Positions 1 to 8,697 of a DNA stretch of 34,417 bases are shown piece after piece. Made by a program: the position numbers and the translations under genes. The notes below the pieces were generated by a model that was given only the letters and a program-made list of their open reading frames with translations, did no database searches and was not told the origin of the DNA. Source of the DNA: Chloroflexi bacterium HGW-Chloroflexi-8. Its GTDB lineage: Bacteria > Chloroflexota > Anaerolineae > Anaerolineales > Anaerolineaceae. The stretch's first letter is position 1; every line of letters begins with the position of its first letter. Location of the stretch: NCBI GenBank assembly GCA_002841995.1, contig PHBS01000020.1, positions 1 to 34,417 on the forward strand, written 5' to 3'.

Positions 1-12
1 CTCCCGCGTTCT

Positions 13-351
13 ATGAAAGGATACGAAATCTATTCATGGCAGGAAGACGATCAATGGGTTTTTAAATTGATCACTGGAACGAATCGACAAAAATCTATTG
101 ATGAAATCATGTCCGATTCAGAGCCAATCCAAGAAGATTCCTTGGTAAATATCAAAATTATCGGAGTAGATAGCTTGAAAAAAACCCTGGAAAGGGTTCC
201 GAAAGATGAGTCTGTATTTTGGTTGACAGCAGATAAAATGGAAACCGCAGCAAGTCAAACCAATCCTTTCGGGTTTCCTTCGGATATCATGATTAAAGAT
301 CTCCAGCTTTTTTGTGAAAAAATAGGTGTGGATCTGATTGTAAGCAAATAA
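13..351 (+). CDS. Small uncharacterised protein, possibly 5'-incomplete
   Basis: 112 residues; I do not recognise a named family. The protein opens MKGYEIYSWQEDDQWVF, which has the feel of a compact soluble domain, and is acidic and Trp-rich near the N-terminus. It has no signal peptide or membrane segment. The ATG is only 12 bases from the window edge, and those bases (CTCCCGCGTTCT) contain no clear ribosome binding site and stay open in frame, so the true start could lie outside the window. From memory only, similar short proteins beginning MKGYE.YSW occur as conserved hypotheticals in Chloroflexota genomes. The next gene on this strand starts 140 bases later with its own ribosome binding site, so the two are probably separate. 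Confidence 0.6.
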   Translation: MKGYEIYSWQEDDQWVFKLITGTNRQKSIDEIMSDSEPIQEDSLVNIKIIGVDSLKKTLERVPKDESVFWLTADKMETAASQTNPFGFPSDIMIKDLQLFCEKIGVDLIVSK

Positions 352-490
352 AAGTGGATTTCGTAAAATTGCAACCCATGCGAATAATTTATAAGGGTTG
401 TATTAATATCGTTCATACTCTGTATAATTAATCAAAGAGTTCCAATTAAAAATAAGAATCCTTGGTGTACTGTTTATACATGGAGGATTT

Positions 491-1813
491 ATGAACAAGT
501 TTAATGATCCTCATTCAGCAATTCGTTCTTTAATGCTATTGGTTGTTTTTCTTTTCTCTGGTTGCCAGTCCAGTTCAATGCAAGTCTCCCCGGTATCTTC
601 AACGATTGTTCCGGACTTAACGATAGCGATTGAAAACACGAGAACCGCCACCCTGGTCCCGACTCAGACCCTATCTCCTTCACCAATGGTCACCGAAACA
701 CTTGAACCGCCTTTACCAACCGCCTTCTACTCAGGTCCATTCAAAATGATCGTTACGATCAAAGAAATTCTCTCCGGCCATTTAGAGGGACTAGTTTCAA
801 CATCGGATGATCGTATTTGGCTGGTTACCAATCAGGACGTAGGTAAAATCGAAGGAACAACCCTCACGGTTTATCTTAAAGAATATAAAGGTAAATTTGC
901 CGGGATTGATTCAAATAGCCGTGTTTGGATCGTCAACAATGACTTTAGTCAAATTTCTGCCTGGGATGGTAAAACCTGGACAAGTTATGATGGTGCGGCA
1001 GGTTGGACATCACTCACGGATGAATCTTATCCATATGTCTTTGGAGGCCAGAGCGACATGCTTGGTCGTGTCTGGTTTGCTACTTCTAAAGATGTACGTG
1101 TTTTTGACGGTGGCTCTTGGACAGTTTTTAATATGCAGGAGTTGGGTATGGCACCCCCAACTTATGAAGATCTGCAGACAAGACTGTCAATCAATATCTT
1201 CCAAAGCGGGACTGTATGGGTGACCGAATGCGATTGGGGCGGTCCAGGTCCCTTTGGTGGGCGAGGTGTTCGATGGTTTGAAAATGGAATTTGGCTTGGG
1301 ACATCATCACCGGTTGCCTCAGGGTGTGCCACAGCAATCGCCGAAGATTCCATGGGAAATATCTGGGTCGGTTTAGATAGTAATCTTTGGAGATACGAAC
1401 CTGCTTCGGATCAATGGCAGGAATTCAGTCCTCCCGAATCACCTGTGTCTGATATGCGTTTTGGATTTTTCGATTCCTTGGCGATCGATTCAACTGACTC
1501 ACTTTGGGCAACTTTAGTTCTTTGCGGTGGTGCAAGTTGTTTTGGTAAAAGTGTACTCTATCGCTTCAAAGATAACATTTGGACACAGGTCGGTGCAGCG
1601 AGCGATTATGATTCTGGCTTTTTGGGTCCTTTCTTTGACAAAAATGGTAACACCTGGATGAATTGGACTGGTGGAATCTATCAAATTGAAAGAGATGTAC
1701 CCCAGCTGATTTCGCCATTGGCTCCCAGATTTGCAGTTCAAGACCAAAAAGGGAAATTATGGCTGGTAGCAGATTATGAAGGCCAAGACATGCTTTGGTT
1801 GTTGGAAGAATGA
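491..1813 (+). CDS. Secreted beta-propeller lipoprotein
   Basis: 440 residues. The N-terminus has a positively charged start, a hydrophobic stretch at about residues 14-22 and a lipobox LFSGC with Cys25 as the lipidation site, so the mature protein should be anchored outside the membrane. A Ser/Thr/Pro-rich linker follows (about 26-75). After that come at least seven repeats of the pattern Asp-x-x-Gly-x-(Ile/Val)-Trp-(Val/Phe), for example DSNSRVWIV, DMLGRVWFA, DSMGNIWVG, DKNGNTWMN and DQKGKLWLV. This is the signature of the two-component-regulator or ligand-binding propeller type (streptogramin-lyase-like fold). No kinase or output domain is attached, so a role in sensing or binding is inference. 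The start follows a good TGGAGGATTT ribosome binding site. Confidence 0.8.
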   Translation: MNKFNDPHSAIRSLMLLVVFLFSGCQSSSMQVSPVSSTIVPDLTIAIENTRTATLVPTQTLSPSPMVTETLEPPLPTAFYSGPFKMIVTIKEILSGHLEGLVSTSDDRIWLVTNQDVGKIEGTTLTVYLKEYKGKFAGIDSNSRVWIVNNDFSQISAWDGKTWTSYDGAAGWTSLTDESYPYVFGGQSDMLGRVWFATSKDVRVFDGGSWTVFNMQELGMAPPTYEDLQTRLSINIFQSGTVWVTECDWGGPGPFGGRGVRWFENGIWLGTSSPVASGCATAIAEDSMGNIWVGLDSNLWRYEPASDQWQEFSPPESPVSDMRFGFFDSLAIDSTDSLWATLVLCGGASCFGKSVLYRFKDNIWTQVGAASDYDSGFLGPFFDKNGNTWMNWTGGIYQIERDVPQLISPLAPRFAVQDQKGKLWLVADYEGQDMLWLLEE

Positions 1814-2378
1814 ACAAAAGTTTGGGTAAAAGTCGATATGTAGATGAATGCTACCTGATCATCTTCGTAATCATGAATATTGCCGATTAATCTGGAAATT
1901 CACCAGACACATAAGCTTGAACGTAAGTAATCAGAACAACGGTGAAAAACCATCGTTATTCTATCTTTTCTGCCGATTTTTCCGCACCAAAAAGCATTGA
2001 CGCTACCACTTTCAAATTCCGATTCCTTACGAATGAACTCAACCCATTTACGAATTCCTTCCTTTAATATTGGATTAATTAGTTCAAATAAGTAGTGTAT
2101 TTTGTTAGCCTCGTTAAGGTTTTTTGTAAACTAATCCAAAATCTTAATGTCTTCATCATATTGTCAATGTCAAACAGACCATTAATAAAATGGGACAAAA
2201 CTATGAAAAGCAATCCAATTTTTGCAAGAATTTCTTTAATTTGAAATGCATAATAACTAACGTTGATTGCTTATCTATACTATCTTAAATTTCTTGAATT
2301 TAAAATCTCCAATAGCTACTATTTATAAAATCAAAAATTCCGTGATTGTGTTTATCTCATAAATCTTGGGAGAATTCA
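1814..2378. other. Intergenic stretch with a possible gene remnant
   Basis: No intact gene is visible. The minus strand between about 1905 and 2230 has protein-like reading in two frames interrupted by stops; one ends in a stretch reading ASMLFGAEKSAEKIE, a stop, then RWFFTVVLITYVQAY. It may be a decayed open reading frame, but I cannot name a family. No terminator or strong promoter was found. Confidence 0.3.
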
Positions 2379-2933
2379 ATGAATCCAATTTTCTTAATTT
2401 TGGGTGCCCCGGCTGTCGGGAAAAGTACGACCAGCCGGGCATTAGCAGCTCATTTTTCAAAGAGTATCCATATTCCTGTTGACAACATCCGCGATATGGT
2501 CGTTTCCGGAATCGAATTGCCCGGGACAGTGAAGAATGAAGCTCTGGTGGAACAAGTAGCCCTGGCTCGAAAAAGCGTTTGTCAAATAGCTCTCAATTAT
2601 CATGAAGCTGGTTTTGTTGTCGTGATCGATGATTTTTTTCATGCTGATCACCTGGCGGATTACGATCCACTGATCAAACACCCTTTTACTTACAAAATTT
2701 TGTTGCATCCTGGTCAAAAAATCGCCCACGAGCGGAACCTTGCGCGTTCTGGTACGAGTCCTGCCAGAGATTACATCGATGAGGGGATCCGGATCGTATA
2801 TGACCAGTTACAAAATGAAGTCCCGAAATTGTCTCGGGAAGGATGGATCATTATCGATACAACCTCTTTGAGTATCGGAGAAACCGTCACAAGGATTATT
2901 AATAAAACAATTACAGAGCGTATTAATAATTAA
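2379..2933 (+). CDS. P-loop ATP-dependent kinase (zeta toxin / AAA-like)
   Basis: 184 residues. The Walker A motif GAPAVGKST sits at residues 9-17, right after the first beta strand, and a hydrophobic strand ending in two aspartates (VVVIDDFF) serves as the Walker B equivalent. Family knowledge places such stand-alone proteins among small-molecule or nucleotide kinases of the zeta-toxin/chloramphenicol-phosphotransferase type; the substrate cannot be read from the sequence. I chose the ATG at 2379 because it follows GGGAGAATTCA. An in-frame TTG at 2346 would add 11 residues that do not look like part of the fold. No antitoxin gene is adjacent, which argues against a toxin-antitoxin role. Confidence 0.75.
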   Translation: MNPIFLILGAPAVGKSTTSRALAAHFSKSIHIPVDNIRDMVVSGIELPGTVKNEALVEQVALARKSVCQIALNYHEAGFVVVIDDFFHADHLADYDPLIKHPFTYKILLHPGQKIAHERNLARSGTSPARDYIDEGIRIVYDQLQNEVPKLSREGWIIIDTTSLSIGETVTRIINKTITERINN

Positions 2934-3163
2934 TGGTTGAAAATGGTTCATAAATTGGAGTTTATTAAATCTTAATCTATTAAAAAACCTGTCAAGGGAC
3001 GAAATTAAATCTTTTTTCTTGTGGATGGCAGGTGTGTCACTCCTGTCACAATAAACTATGAAGAATTATGACAAAAGTCCTAATACAATAAGAATATTTT
3101 CAGCCTCGGAATCAAAACAGACCATTCAAAGGATAAAAATATTTAGGGTTTTAAGCTTCTAAG

Positions 3164-3541
3164 TTACTCTGTCGTATGAATTTCGAGGATTGTATTCTTT
3201 TTACCCTGCAATCCTGATGACAAAGAAAACATTTTTTTCATCAAACCATACTTTTTATCGAGCAAACGATCAACTTTTTTGTCTGTTTCCGGATCCACAA
3301 CTTCTTTTGCTGTCGCTGGTACCCAATCCCCAAGAAGACTACCATCCATTTTGCAAACTGCAATATTCACCTTTCCATTGTTTCGAATGCGTTTCACTTT
3401 CCCGGAATTTGCCAATGTTCGCACAAAAATTGTGTTTCCTTCTTGCACAAACCATACAGGTGTACGTACATTGATCCCGCTTTTACGAAGCGTCTCAAGG
3501 TTCAAATATTTTTGTTGGTTAAATTGTTCAAAATTCTTCAT
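3164..3541 (-). CDS. PPOX-class F420/flavin-dependent oxidoreductase
   Basis: 125 residues with the split beta-barrel pattern of the pyridoxamine-5'-phosphate-oxidase-like superfamily: LRKSGINVRTPVWFVQEG, then FVRTLANSGKVKRIRNN, a typical cofactor-phosphate-binding stretch, then LLGDWVPATAKEV. This resembles the Rv2061-type group of probable F420-dependent reductases (family knowledge, not a search). The length is normal for the family. The ATG follows GATGAGGAATAAAT. It lies 52 bases downstream of the FAD oxidoreductase on the same strand and is probably the last gene of that transcription unit, making a second redox enzyme in the same pathway plausible. Whether F420, FMN or another flavin is used cannot be decided here. 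Confidence 0.8.
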   Translation of the reverse strand: MKNFEQFNQQKYLNLETLRKSGINVRTPVWFVQEGNTIFVRTLANSGKVKRIRNNGKVNIAVCKMDGSLLGDWVPATAKEVVDPETDKKVDRLLDKKYGLMKKMFSLSSGLQGKKNTILEIHTTE

Positions 3542-3593
3542 ATTTATTCCTCATCTTTATCTTTATAGTTTTATTAATTGAATTTTTGAAATT

Positions 3594-5090
3594 TCATACA
3601 GATGGTGTGTATTTTTGCCGAATACCTATTTTCTTAAGCACCATATCAGCTACACGCAGACCACCTAAAGATACCGCAGCAGTAGATTGACCAGGAAATA
3701 TGGAATCACCGACCAGCCAAAAATTGGAAGCTATGCGAGGACCGATCGCTCGAAATAGGCTCGTCTGTGGAAAACCTCCCACCCAACCTCGCTCTCGTAG
3801 CGTGTACCGTTGAAAAGTAACAGGTGTACCTGACATGATCATATTTGCTGATTCACGTAATCCGGGTAGCGCGATTTCTGCCGCAGAAAGAGTTTTTACA
3901 GCCAGCTCCTCTTTACGGGCTTCATACGCCACCCGATCATGCTCATATAGATTCCACCACTCGCTTAATTTTGTGTGTGTACTGATGGTTAATGCGCGAT
4001 GTCCCACTGGAGCCCTGCCAGGATCCCAGGATGGGCTGAGCGATGCGAAAACACTGTTTCCTTCTCCAAATGGTCGGCGCACGATAATCTGATGATGGAG
4101 AGGAAAATCAGGCTGAAGATTGCAATCTTTCAGACCTACATAAACCATGAATGCACCCCAACCATCCGAGAGTTCAGACTGAATGCGAGAAAACTTGCCT
4201 TTTAATTCCTTATCAACCAACGCCGCTGCATTCCAGGGACTCAAATTACCAATAACAACATCCGCTTCAAATGAACCACCCTGTTTTGATTCAACAAGCA
4301 TCCTGTTTTTGGTTATGGTGGAAATGTGTGTAACTTCCTGGCGATAGAACACTTGCCCACCATTGCTGCGAATCGAATCGACCAGCGTTTCAGCAATCGC
4401 ACCCATCCCACCCATGAGATGAACAACACCTCTCCTTGGAAGATCCAGAGCTGCCGCTCCGTAAAAAGCATTGGCATACTCACTGGTTACCTGCGCTGAA
4501 ATAAGTAATTGAGCATCTACAAATAATCGCAAATTATCCGAAGCGTTTTGTAAATGAGAAGAAACTTTTCGAAAGCTATCTCTTAAAACTAAAAAATTAT
4601 GATCTGAAAGAAGCCAGGGAATTCCGATTTCCGAAATCCTTGCAAAATCAGCAATGGACTGTGGAGGCCAAGGAGGCAGCTTTAAGGCTAATTTCCAGAG
4701 AGAATTTGCTGTTTGGTTCTGCCATTTATAAAATGCCGAACTGTGGGGTCCTAATTCTTTATGATCTTCTCCCCTTTGGGAGTCATCCGTCCACCGATTG
4801 ATTTGGGTGCCGTCAGGAAGATGAACAACTATAGCCATATTTGATTTTTGAATCGGCCAGGAAGTGATACCTGCTGCCTGTGAAACCAAATCCATCGGTC
4901 CACCAGGATAGAAACCAGCTGCAAGCGTGGCACCAGAATCAAATCGATATCCCTGATGAAAAAATGTGCCTGCACATCCCCCAGGATAGACCTGAGACTC
5001 AAGAACAGTCACATCCAAACCAGCACGTGCCAACACAGCAGCAGTCGTCAACCCACCAATCCCAGCACCAATTACAATCACTCGCGTCAA
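3594..5090 (-). CDS. CrtI/phytoene-desaturase-like FAD oxidoreductase
   Basis: 498 residues. The N-terminal dinucleotide-binding motif VIVIGAGIGGLTTA (Gly8, Gly10, Gly13) is followed by an Glu at the end of the second strand (VLES) and by YPGGCAGTF. The C-terminal FAD-binding motif reads FWLVGDSIFPGQSTAAVSLGG. This order is that of carotenoid desaturases, carotene isomerases and retinol saturases. The exact substrate is unknown, and no phytoene synthase is nearby, so a carotenoid role is only one option. The start is TTG at 5090, supported by GGAG seven bases upstream. It follows the Rieske remnant by about 34 bases and belongs to the minus-strand operon headed by the MFS gene. Length and both cofactor motifs look intact. 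Confidence 0.85.
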   Translation of the reverse strand: MTRVIVIGAGIGGLTTAAVLARAGLDVTVLESQVYPGGCAGTFFHQGYRFDSGATLAAGFYPGGPMDLVSQAAGITSWPIQKSNMAIVVHLPDGTQINRWTDDSQRGEDHKELGPHSSAFYKWQNQTANSLWKLALKLPPWPPQSIADFARISEIGIPWLLSDHNFLVLRDSFRKVSSHLQNASDNLRLFVDAQLLISAQVTSEYANAFYGAAALDLPRRGVVHLMGGMGAIAETLVDSIRSNGGQVFYRQEVTHISTITKNRMLVESKQGGSFEADVVIGNLSPWNAAALVDKELKGKFSRIQSELSDGWGAFMVYVGLKDCNLQPDFPLHHQIIVRRPFGEGNSVFASLSPSWDPGRAPVGHRALTISTHTKLSEWWNLYEHDRVAYEARKEELAVKTLSAAEIALPGLRESANMIMSGTPVTFQRYTLRERGWVGGFPQTSLFRAIGPRIASNFWLVGDSIFPGQSTAAVSLGGLRVADMVLKKIGIRQKYTPSV

Positions 5091-5124
5091 GAGGTTACTC
5101 CATTTTCAGGTTCACAAAGTTGAC

Positions 5125-5342
5125 TTAAAAGGAATAACCTTGGAATGGGTAGGTTGAATAATCAGACAGAATCTGTCCAACATTGAGCGCAACACCCAAG
5201 TGAGGATAACGTTCCTAGCGGCGAAAATTTTTCCAAAAGCGTTACGCCAAAAAACCAGTATCTCACACAGACGGGTAACCCCAACAGGACGAGATTTAAC
5301 TTCATTGGATTCAAAAACAACGTACCATTGGTTTGTAATCAT
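5125..5342 (-). pseudogene. Remnant of a Rieske [2Fe-2S] oxygenase, N-terminal part
   Basis: The ATG at 5342-5340 overlaps the stop of the SRPBCC gene in an ATGA junction. The first frame reads MITNQWYVVFESNEVKS, then PVGVTRL, LVFWRNAFGK and AARN, which is the classic opening of Rieske ring-hydroxylating oxygenases. A frameshift after AARN moves the continuation to another frame, which reads YPHLGVALNVGQILSD and then YPFQGYSF before a TAA at 5127-5125. In functional proteins these two segments are CPHRG-like and CPFHG-like. Here both cluster cysteines have become Tyr and the second His has become Gln. The whole catalytic domain is missing. It is therefore non-functional, although the operon structure around it is preserved. 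Confidence 0.85.
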
Positions 5343-5776
5343 TGCAGTAATCTTTTTGTTTTCCATGCTCGAAAAGCAAATAAAAGAGGAAGACCAGCTC
5401 TCATTCCGATCCCAATCAACCACCAAAGCGGATTTGATGACAAACATAAAGTGATTTCATCTTTTACCTCAGTTGTTTTGTCGTTTACAACAATAAAACT
5501 GTGTCTATGGATCCATTCCTTAAATGGACCTTTTATCTGTCTATCTGTAAAGCCACTTAAAGACACATCCTCGATACGCGCCAACCAGTGAATAGGAATC
5601 GGTCCAAGCTTTAATGTGAAATCCATCTCGTCGCCTTCGGATAAAATATCCGGAACATTATGAAGACTAACCACCATAGGAGGCGGTGTTATGGCGGGCA
5701 TACTGGTAGAACGGCTGTGAAATTCAGCAACCTGCGTGAGTGCGGAATGAACCCTAAACTTATGTCGATAGATCAA
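5339..5776 (-). CDS. SRPBCC-family (START-like) protein
   Basis: 145 residues. The N-terminus HKFRVHSALTQVAEFHSRST is typical of polyketide-cyclase/dehydrase-like SRPBCC proteins, followed by hydrophobic strands (DEMDFTLKLG, WLARIEDV) and GFTDRQIKGPFKEWIHRHSF. These proteins form a cavity that binds lipids, polyketides or other hydrophobic compounds. The start is TTG: its first bases overlap the TGA stop of the hydrolase in an AATTGA junction, and GGAG lies eight bases upstream. This points to translational coupling. The gene ends in a further ATGA overlap with the Rieske remnant. In context it would handle the hydrophobic substrate of the adjacent oxidoreductases, which is inference. Confidence 0.75.
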   Translation of the reverse strand: MIYRHKFRVHSALTQVAEFHSRSTSMPAITPPPMVVSLHNVPDILSEGDEMDFTLKLGPIPIHWLARIEDVSLSGFTDRQIKGPFKEWIHRHSFIVVNDKTTEVKDEITLCLSSNPLWWLIGIGMRAGLPLLFAFRAWKTKRLLQ

Positions 5777-6525
5777 TTGAGATTCTCCAATAGCGAAATT
5801 GTTGCTGAAACGATCTGGTCTTGCTGGTCTGCACGTGATATCTTTGCCGGATTGTCACCAGACTGATCGCCATACCACCCAAATTGAGCATGATTGCCCC
5901 CGGTAATTGATAGCCAAGTTGTGTCCGCAGGTAGCAATGATCTTGATAAATTAATTTTATCCAGTGTGGCCAATCCATCCAATGTTCCATAGATCGAGAT
6001 TACACTCAATCCAGAATCCGACAAATCATCACTAGAAGCAGGATACGCCGCCCAGAGTACCAGCCCTTGGACTAATTCCTGATTTTTTTTGGCAAAATTG
6101 GCCGCCATCGCACCACCTAAAGAGTGGCCCCCAATACTCCATTGTGTAATTTCTGGATGAGCTGATATGATATCAGTCGCAGCGCCAGGGTTTATTACTG
6201 CCAGATTAAGTGGCATACGAACAATGATCACCAGGAAACCTTGTGATGCAATCTGATGTGCTGCTGGTGCGTAGGATCGGTAATCCACACGGCCACCAGG
6301 GTAAATGATAAATCCCGTCGTTGGTTGAGACCTCACTGGTGAAAATGTAATCCATTTCCCAGGTGTAACATTTACAAAACTATCTGATTGTAAAGAAGTC
6401 AGTGCTTCTGGCATGGGTTGGGATGGCGTTTCGCCCCAGACCACAAACCCCACTGTTACAATCACGATGACGAACACCAACAAAATAGAAAAAAAACGAA
6501 TTTTTTTACGCACGAAAACCCTCAT
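5773..6525 (-). CDS. Membrane-anchored alpha/beta hydrolase
   Basis: 250 residues. A hydrophobic segment at about residues 11-30 should anchor the protein or act as a signal. The nucleophile elbow GHSLGG places Ser135; a likely acid is Asp183 in YGTLDG and the His is His212 in GGNHAQFG. The pattern resembles alpha/beta hydrolases related to dienelactone hydrolase and chlorophyllase-like proteins, acting on esters or lactones. The catalytic triad is complete. The start lies inside the end of the MFS gene (20-base overlap), and the stop overlaps the SRPBCC start, so all three are probably translated from one messenger. Likely location is the outer face of the cytoplasmic membrane. Confidence 0.8.
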   Translation of the reverse strand: MRVFVRKKIRFFSILLVFVIVIVTVGFVVWGETPSQPMPEALTSLQSDSFVNVTPGKWITFSPVRSQPTTGFIIYPGGRVDYRSYAPAAHQIASQGFLVIIVRMPLNLAVINPGAATDIISAHPEITQWSIGGHSLGGAMAANFAKKNQELVQGLVLWAAYPASSDDLSDSGLSVISIYGTLDGLATLDKINLSRSLLPADTTWLSITGGNHAQFGWYGDQSGDNPAKISRADQQDQIVSATISLLENLN

Positions 6526-7771
6526 TTTCCACCGCCAATCGCAAGCGATTACCTGGAATAATTATTTTACGGTAAGCAAAAGTAACTGCCCATGCCATGA
6601 GTAGTGCAGTAAAGATCCCAGGTGCCCATATACCCAATCTTTGAAGCAAGTACCCACCAAGCGAAGGGGCGATAACGCGCGTAATCGCCTCTAGCGATCC
6701 AGCAATCCCTAACATTCCGCCCACCTCTTCCCTGCTCACAGATTTTGTAATAGCACTTTGAATTACGGTGTTTAATACCCCACCGGACAGCGATAATGGG
6801 ATTAAAACCACCAGCAATAATCCAAGCTTTGTGGTAAAAGCCCATGCTAATAATGCACCGGACATAAGCCAAAGCCCAGTGATAATTAGCCAGTTCTCGC
6901 GAAAACGTTTTGTAAGAATTCCAATCAAACCACCCTGAACAATAACCGAAAGCAATCCAACAAAAGCCAATACGTATCCAGTCGTTTGAGAACTCAAACC
7001 GATTGATTGTGCATAAAGAGAAAAAATACTTTGAAAGGTAGCAAAAGCCATACCGTAAAAAAACCGGACATGCAATAATGGGCCAATGATCGGTCTTTGT
7101 AAAGCCTGAAAAAGCGCTTTTCCGGTAAACGGCGTTCGTTTTCGATGAAGTCCGAAATCACGAAGTTCAGCTGTAAGGGATTCTGGCAGAAAGATGAAGA
7201 TCGAAAGCAGATTTAATAAAGAGATTGCTGCAGCAACAAATGCTGGAAGGTTATAACCCCACTGACTCAGCGTTCCCCCTACTGCAGGACCAATAATAAA
7301 TCCCAATCCAAAAGCTGCACCGATTAATCCTAAACTCTTTGCACGATTCTTTTCATCCGTAATATCAGAAATATACGCCTGCGCAACTGTGATATTTCCA
7401 CCTGTCACCCCATCTAAAATTCGACTGAAGAAAAGTACACCAATAATAAAAATATTGGCTGCCTGGGGGGCAAAAATATTCGACAGAAACCGGCCAACCG
7501 GATCTGCGGAAGCCAAAAGCAAAAAACCAAAAAAAGTTCCTGCTACCGAAATCAAAAGGACCGGTCTGCGTCCATAACGATCTGAAAGACGACCCAGTAA
7601 AGGAGCCCCAACCAATTGAGCTGCTGCATAAGACGCCACTAACAATCCGACAATCGCTGGCGTAGCACCATAAGACTCGGCATAGTAAGGAAGCAGCGGT
7701 AATATTAAGCTAAATCCAAGCAAATCAATAAAAACGATTATAAAAATTGTAATTAAGCGCGTATTCTTCAT
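6506..7771 (-). CDS. MFS drug-type efflux transporter (TetA-like)
   Basis: 421 residues with twelve hydrophobic segments expected. The first helix contains the DLLGFSLILPLLPYY signature, and the loop between helices 2 and 3 has the MFS motif A, GRLSDRYGRRP. Both are typical of the tetracycline-resistance/multidrug proton antiporters of the DHA1 group. The substrate is not evident, and similarity to TetA alone does not show tetracycline resistance. It is the first gene of a minus-strand operon with a hydrolase, SRPBCC protein, broken Rieske enzyme, FAD oxidoreductase and PPOX protein, so export of a product of that pathway is a reasonable guess. The ATG is preceded by the weak GAGGGTAACC. Confidence 0.85.
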   Translation of the reverse strand: MKNTRLITIFIIVFIDLLGFSLILPLLPYYAESYGATPAIVGLLVASYAAAQLVGAPLLGRLSDRYGRRPVLLISVAGTFFGFLLLASADPVGRFLSNIFAPQAANIFIIGVLFFSRILDGVTGGNITVAQAYISDITDEKNRAKSLGLIGAAFGLGFIIGPAVGGTLSQWGYNLPAFVAAAISLLNLLSIFIFLPESLTAELRDFGLHRKRTPFTGKALFQALQRPIIGPLLHVRFFYGMAFATFQSIFSLYAQSIGLSSQTTGYVLAFVGLLSVIVQGGLIGILTKRFRENWLIITGLWLMSGALLAWAFTTKLGLLLVVLIPLSLSGGVLNTVIQSAITKSVSREEVGGMLGIAGSLEAITRVIAPSLGGYLLQRLGIWAPGIFTALLMAWAVTFAYRKIIIPGNRLRLAVENEGFRA

Positions 7772-7800
7772 GGTTACCCTCGGTAGTTGACTTATAAACT

Positions 7801-7829
7801 ATTATCATACTGAAATCGTATTAGTTCAA
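7801..7829 (-). promoter_or_regulatory. Candidate sigma70-type promoter of the MFS operon
   Basis: On the minus strand TTGAAC (7829-7824) and GATAAT (7806-7801) are separated by 17 bases, ending 29 bases before the MFS start codon. This is seen directly; activity is inferred. Confidence 0.5.
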
Positions 7830-8130
7830 CTCAATAACCTGCTTGTATTATGTTTTGTACAATGTTTTTGGTAACAATGTGAAATACAGTCAATCTATTC
7901 CGCTTGACCTTATGGGTTCCTAATCATTAATTTCCTATTCCTGATTATTCCAGACATTCGCTGCACCAAGCTTTTGTTTAAGAGCGATGATTTTTGCTGC
8001 ATAAACCCGTTACTGATGTAAACATCCTGCCAGATCAAAATTTTTTTTGATTGATTTTTTTGTTCCAGTTCAAGCGGCTCAAATTAATACCTAACATAAA
8101 TAAAGAAATCCTTCTAATTAAAGGGGCATT
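7830..8130. other. Intergenic stretch between divergent units
   Basis: Apart from the MFS promoter at its left edge, and AAAGGGG before the MarR remnant at its right edge, no gene or convincing regulatory palindrome was found. It is AT-rich, with a run of eight T at about 8041-8048. Confidence 0.4.
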
Positions 8131-8658
8131 ATGAACAGACCAAATCTTATTGATTTATCAAATGAAATCCGAATTTTTTCAGCATTGCTGTTGAAATTCT
8201 TTACCCAGGGAATTGAAGAACGATTAAAAGTAAACAGTGAAAAAATCAATAGCATTCAATATGAAATTTTGCAGATGTTACAATCCGAAACTTTTACAAT
8301 CCGCATACTCAATCAAAGAACAGGAATGGACCCTTCATTACTGGTTCGCTCTATAGACACACTCGAATAAAAAGGCCTGGTAAAGCGCGGAAGAGATCCA
8401 AAAGACCGTCGGCGCAACCCACTTCTTATCACTCATAAGGGGTCGGATTTACTGAATCTGGTTGTTGCAATTTCAGAGAAAGATTTGAGTTTTCAAGCTA
8501 TACAAACCATCGGCATTGAATCTGCTATAGAAGTCCGTGAATAACTGTCAAATTTGACCCGACAATTCCCCGAAGGGAAAATTGTTTCCAATTTGATGGA
8601 TCACCTACCATCTACGAGCAGTAAAAATGAAACAAGCGAAGATGGAAATTATGTTTAG
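8131..8658 (+). pseudogene. MarR-family transcriptional regulator with two stop codons
   Basis: Read straight through, the frame gives 175 codons of a winged-helix MarR protein: NSIQYEILQMLQSETFTIR, then NQRTGMDPSLLVRSIDTLE, and after a TAA at 8368-8370 the wing, KGLVKRGRDPKDRRRNPLL, followed by ITHKGSDLL. A second in-frame TAA lies at 8542-8544 and the natural end is the TAG at 8656-8658. The first stop falls at the start of the wing, so the 79-residue product would lack half of the DNA-binding domain. There is no frameshift. The gene heads the decayed ABC-transporter operon and probably once controlled it. TAA is used as a normal stop elsewhere in the window, so recoding is unlikely. Confidence 0.85.
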
Positions 8659-8697
8659 AAGAGAAATCGTCCACAGTTTCAAGATTAGTGGATTTTA

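Noticed and set aside
2379-2933. Zeta-type toxin of a toxin-antitoxin pair
   Set aside because: No small antitoxin gene is adjacent; a general P-loop kinase is the safer call.
3190-3581. Plus-strand open frames opposite the PPOX gene
   Set aside because: Antisense shadows; the minus-strand protein has clear family motifs.
5112-5447. 111-residue minus-strand open frame
   Set aside because: Its first part only mirrors the SRPBCC gene in another frame; the meaningful part is the Rieske remnant starting at 5342.
8368-8544. Recoding or readthrough of the TAA codons in the MarR gene
   Set aside because: TAA ends many intact genes in the window, and the neighbouring operon genes are plainly decayed.
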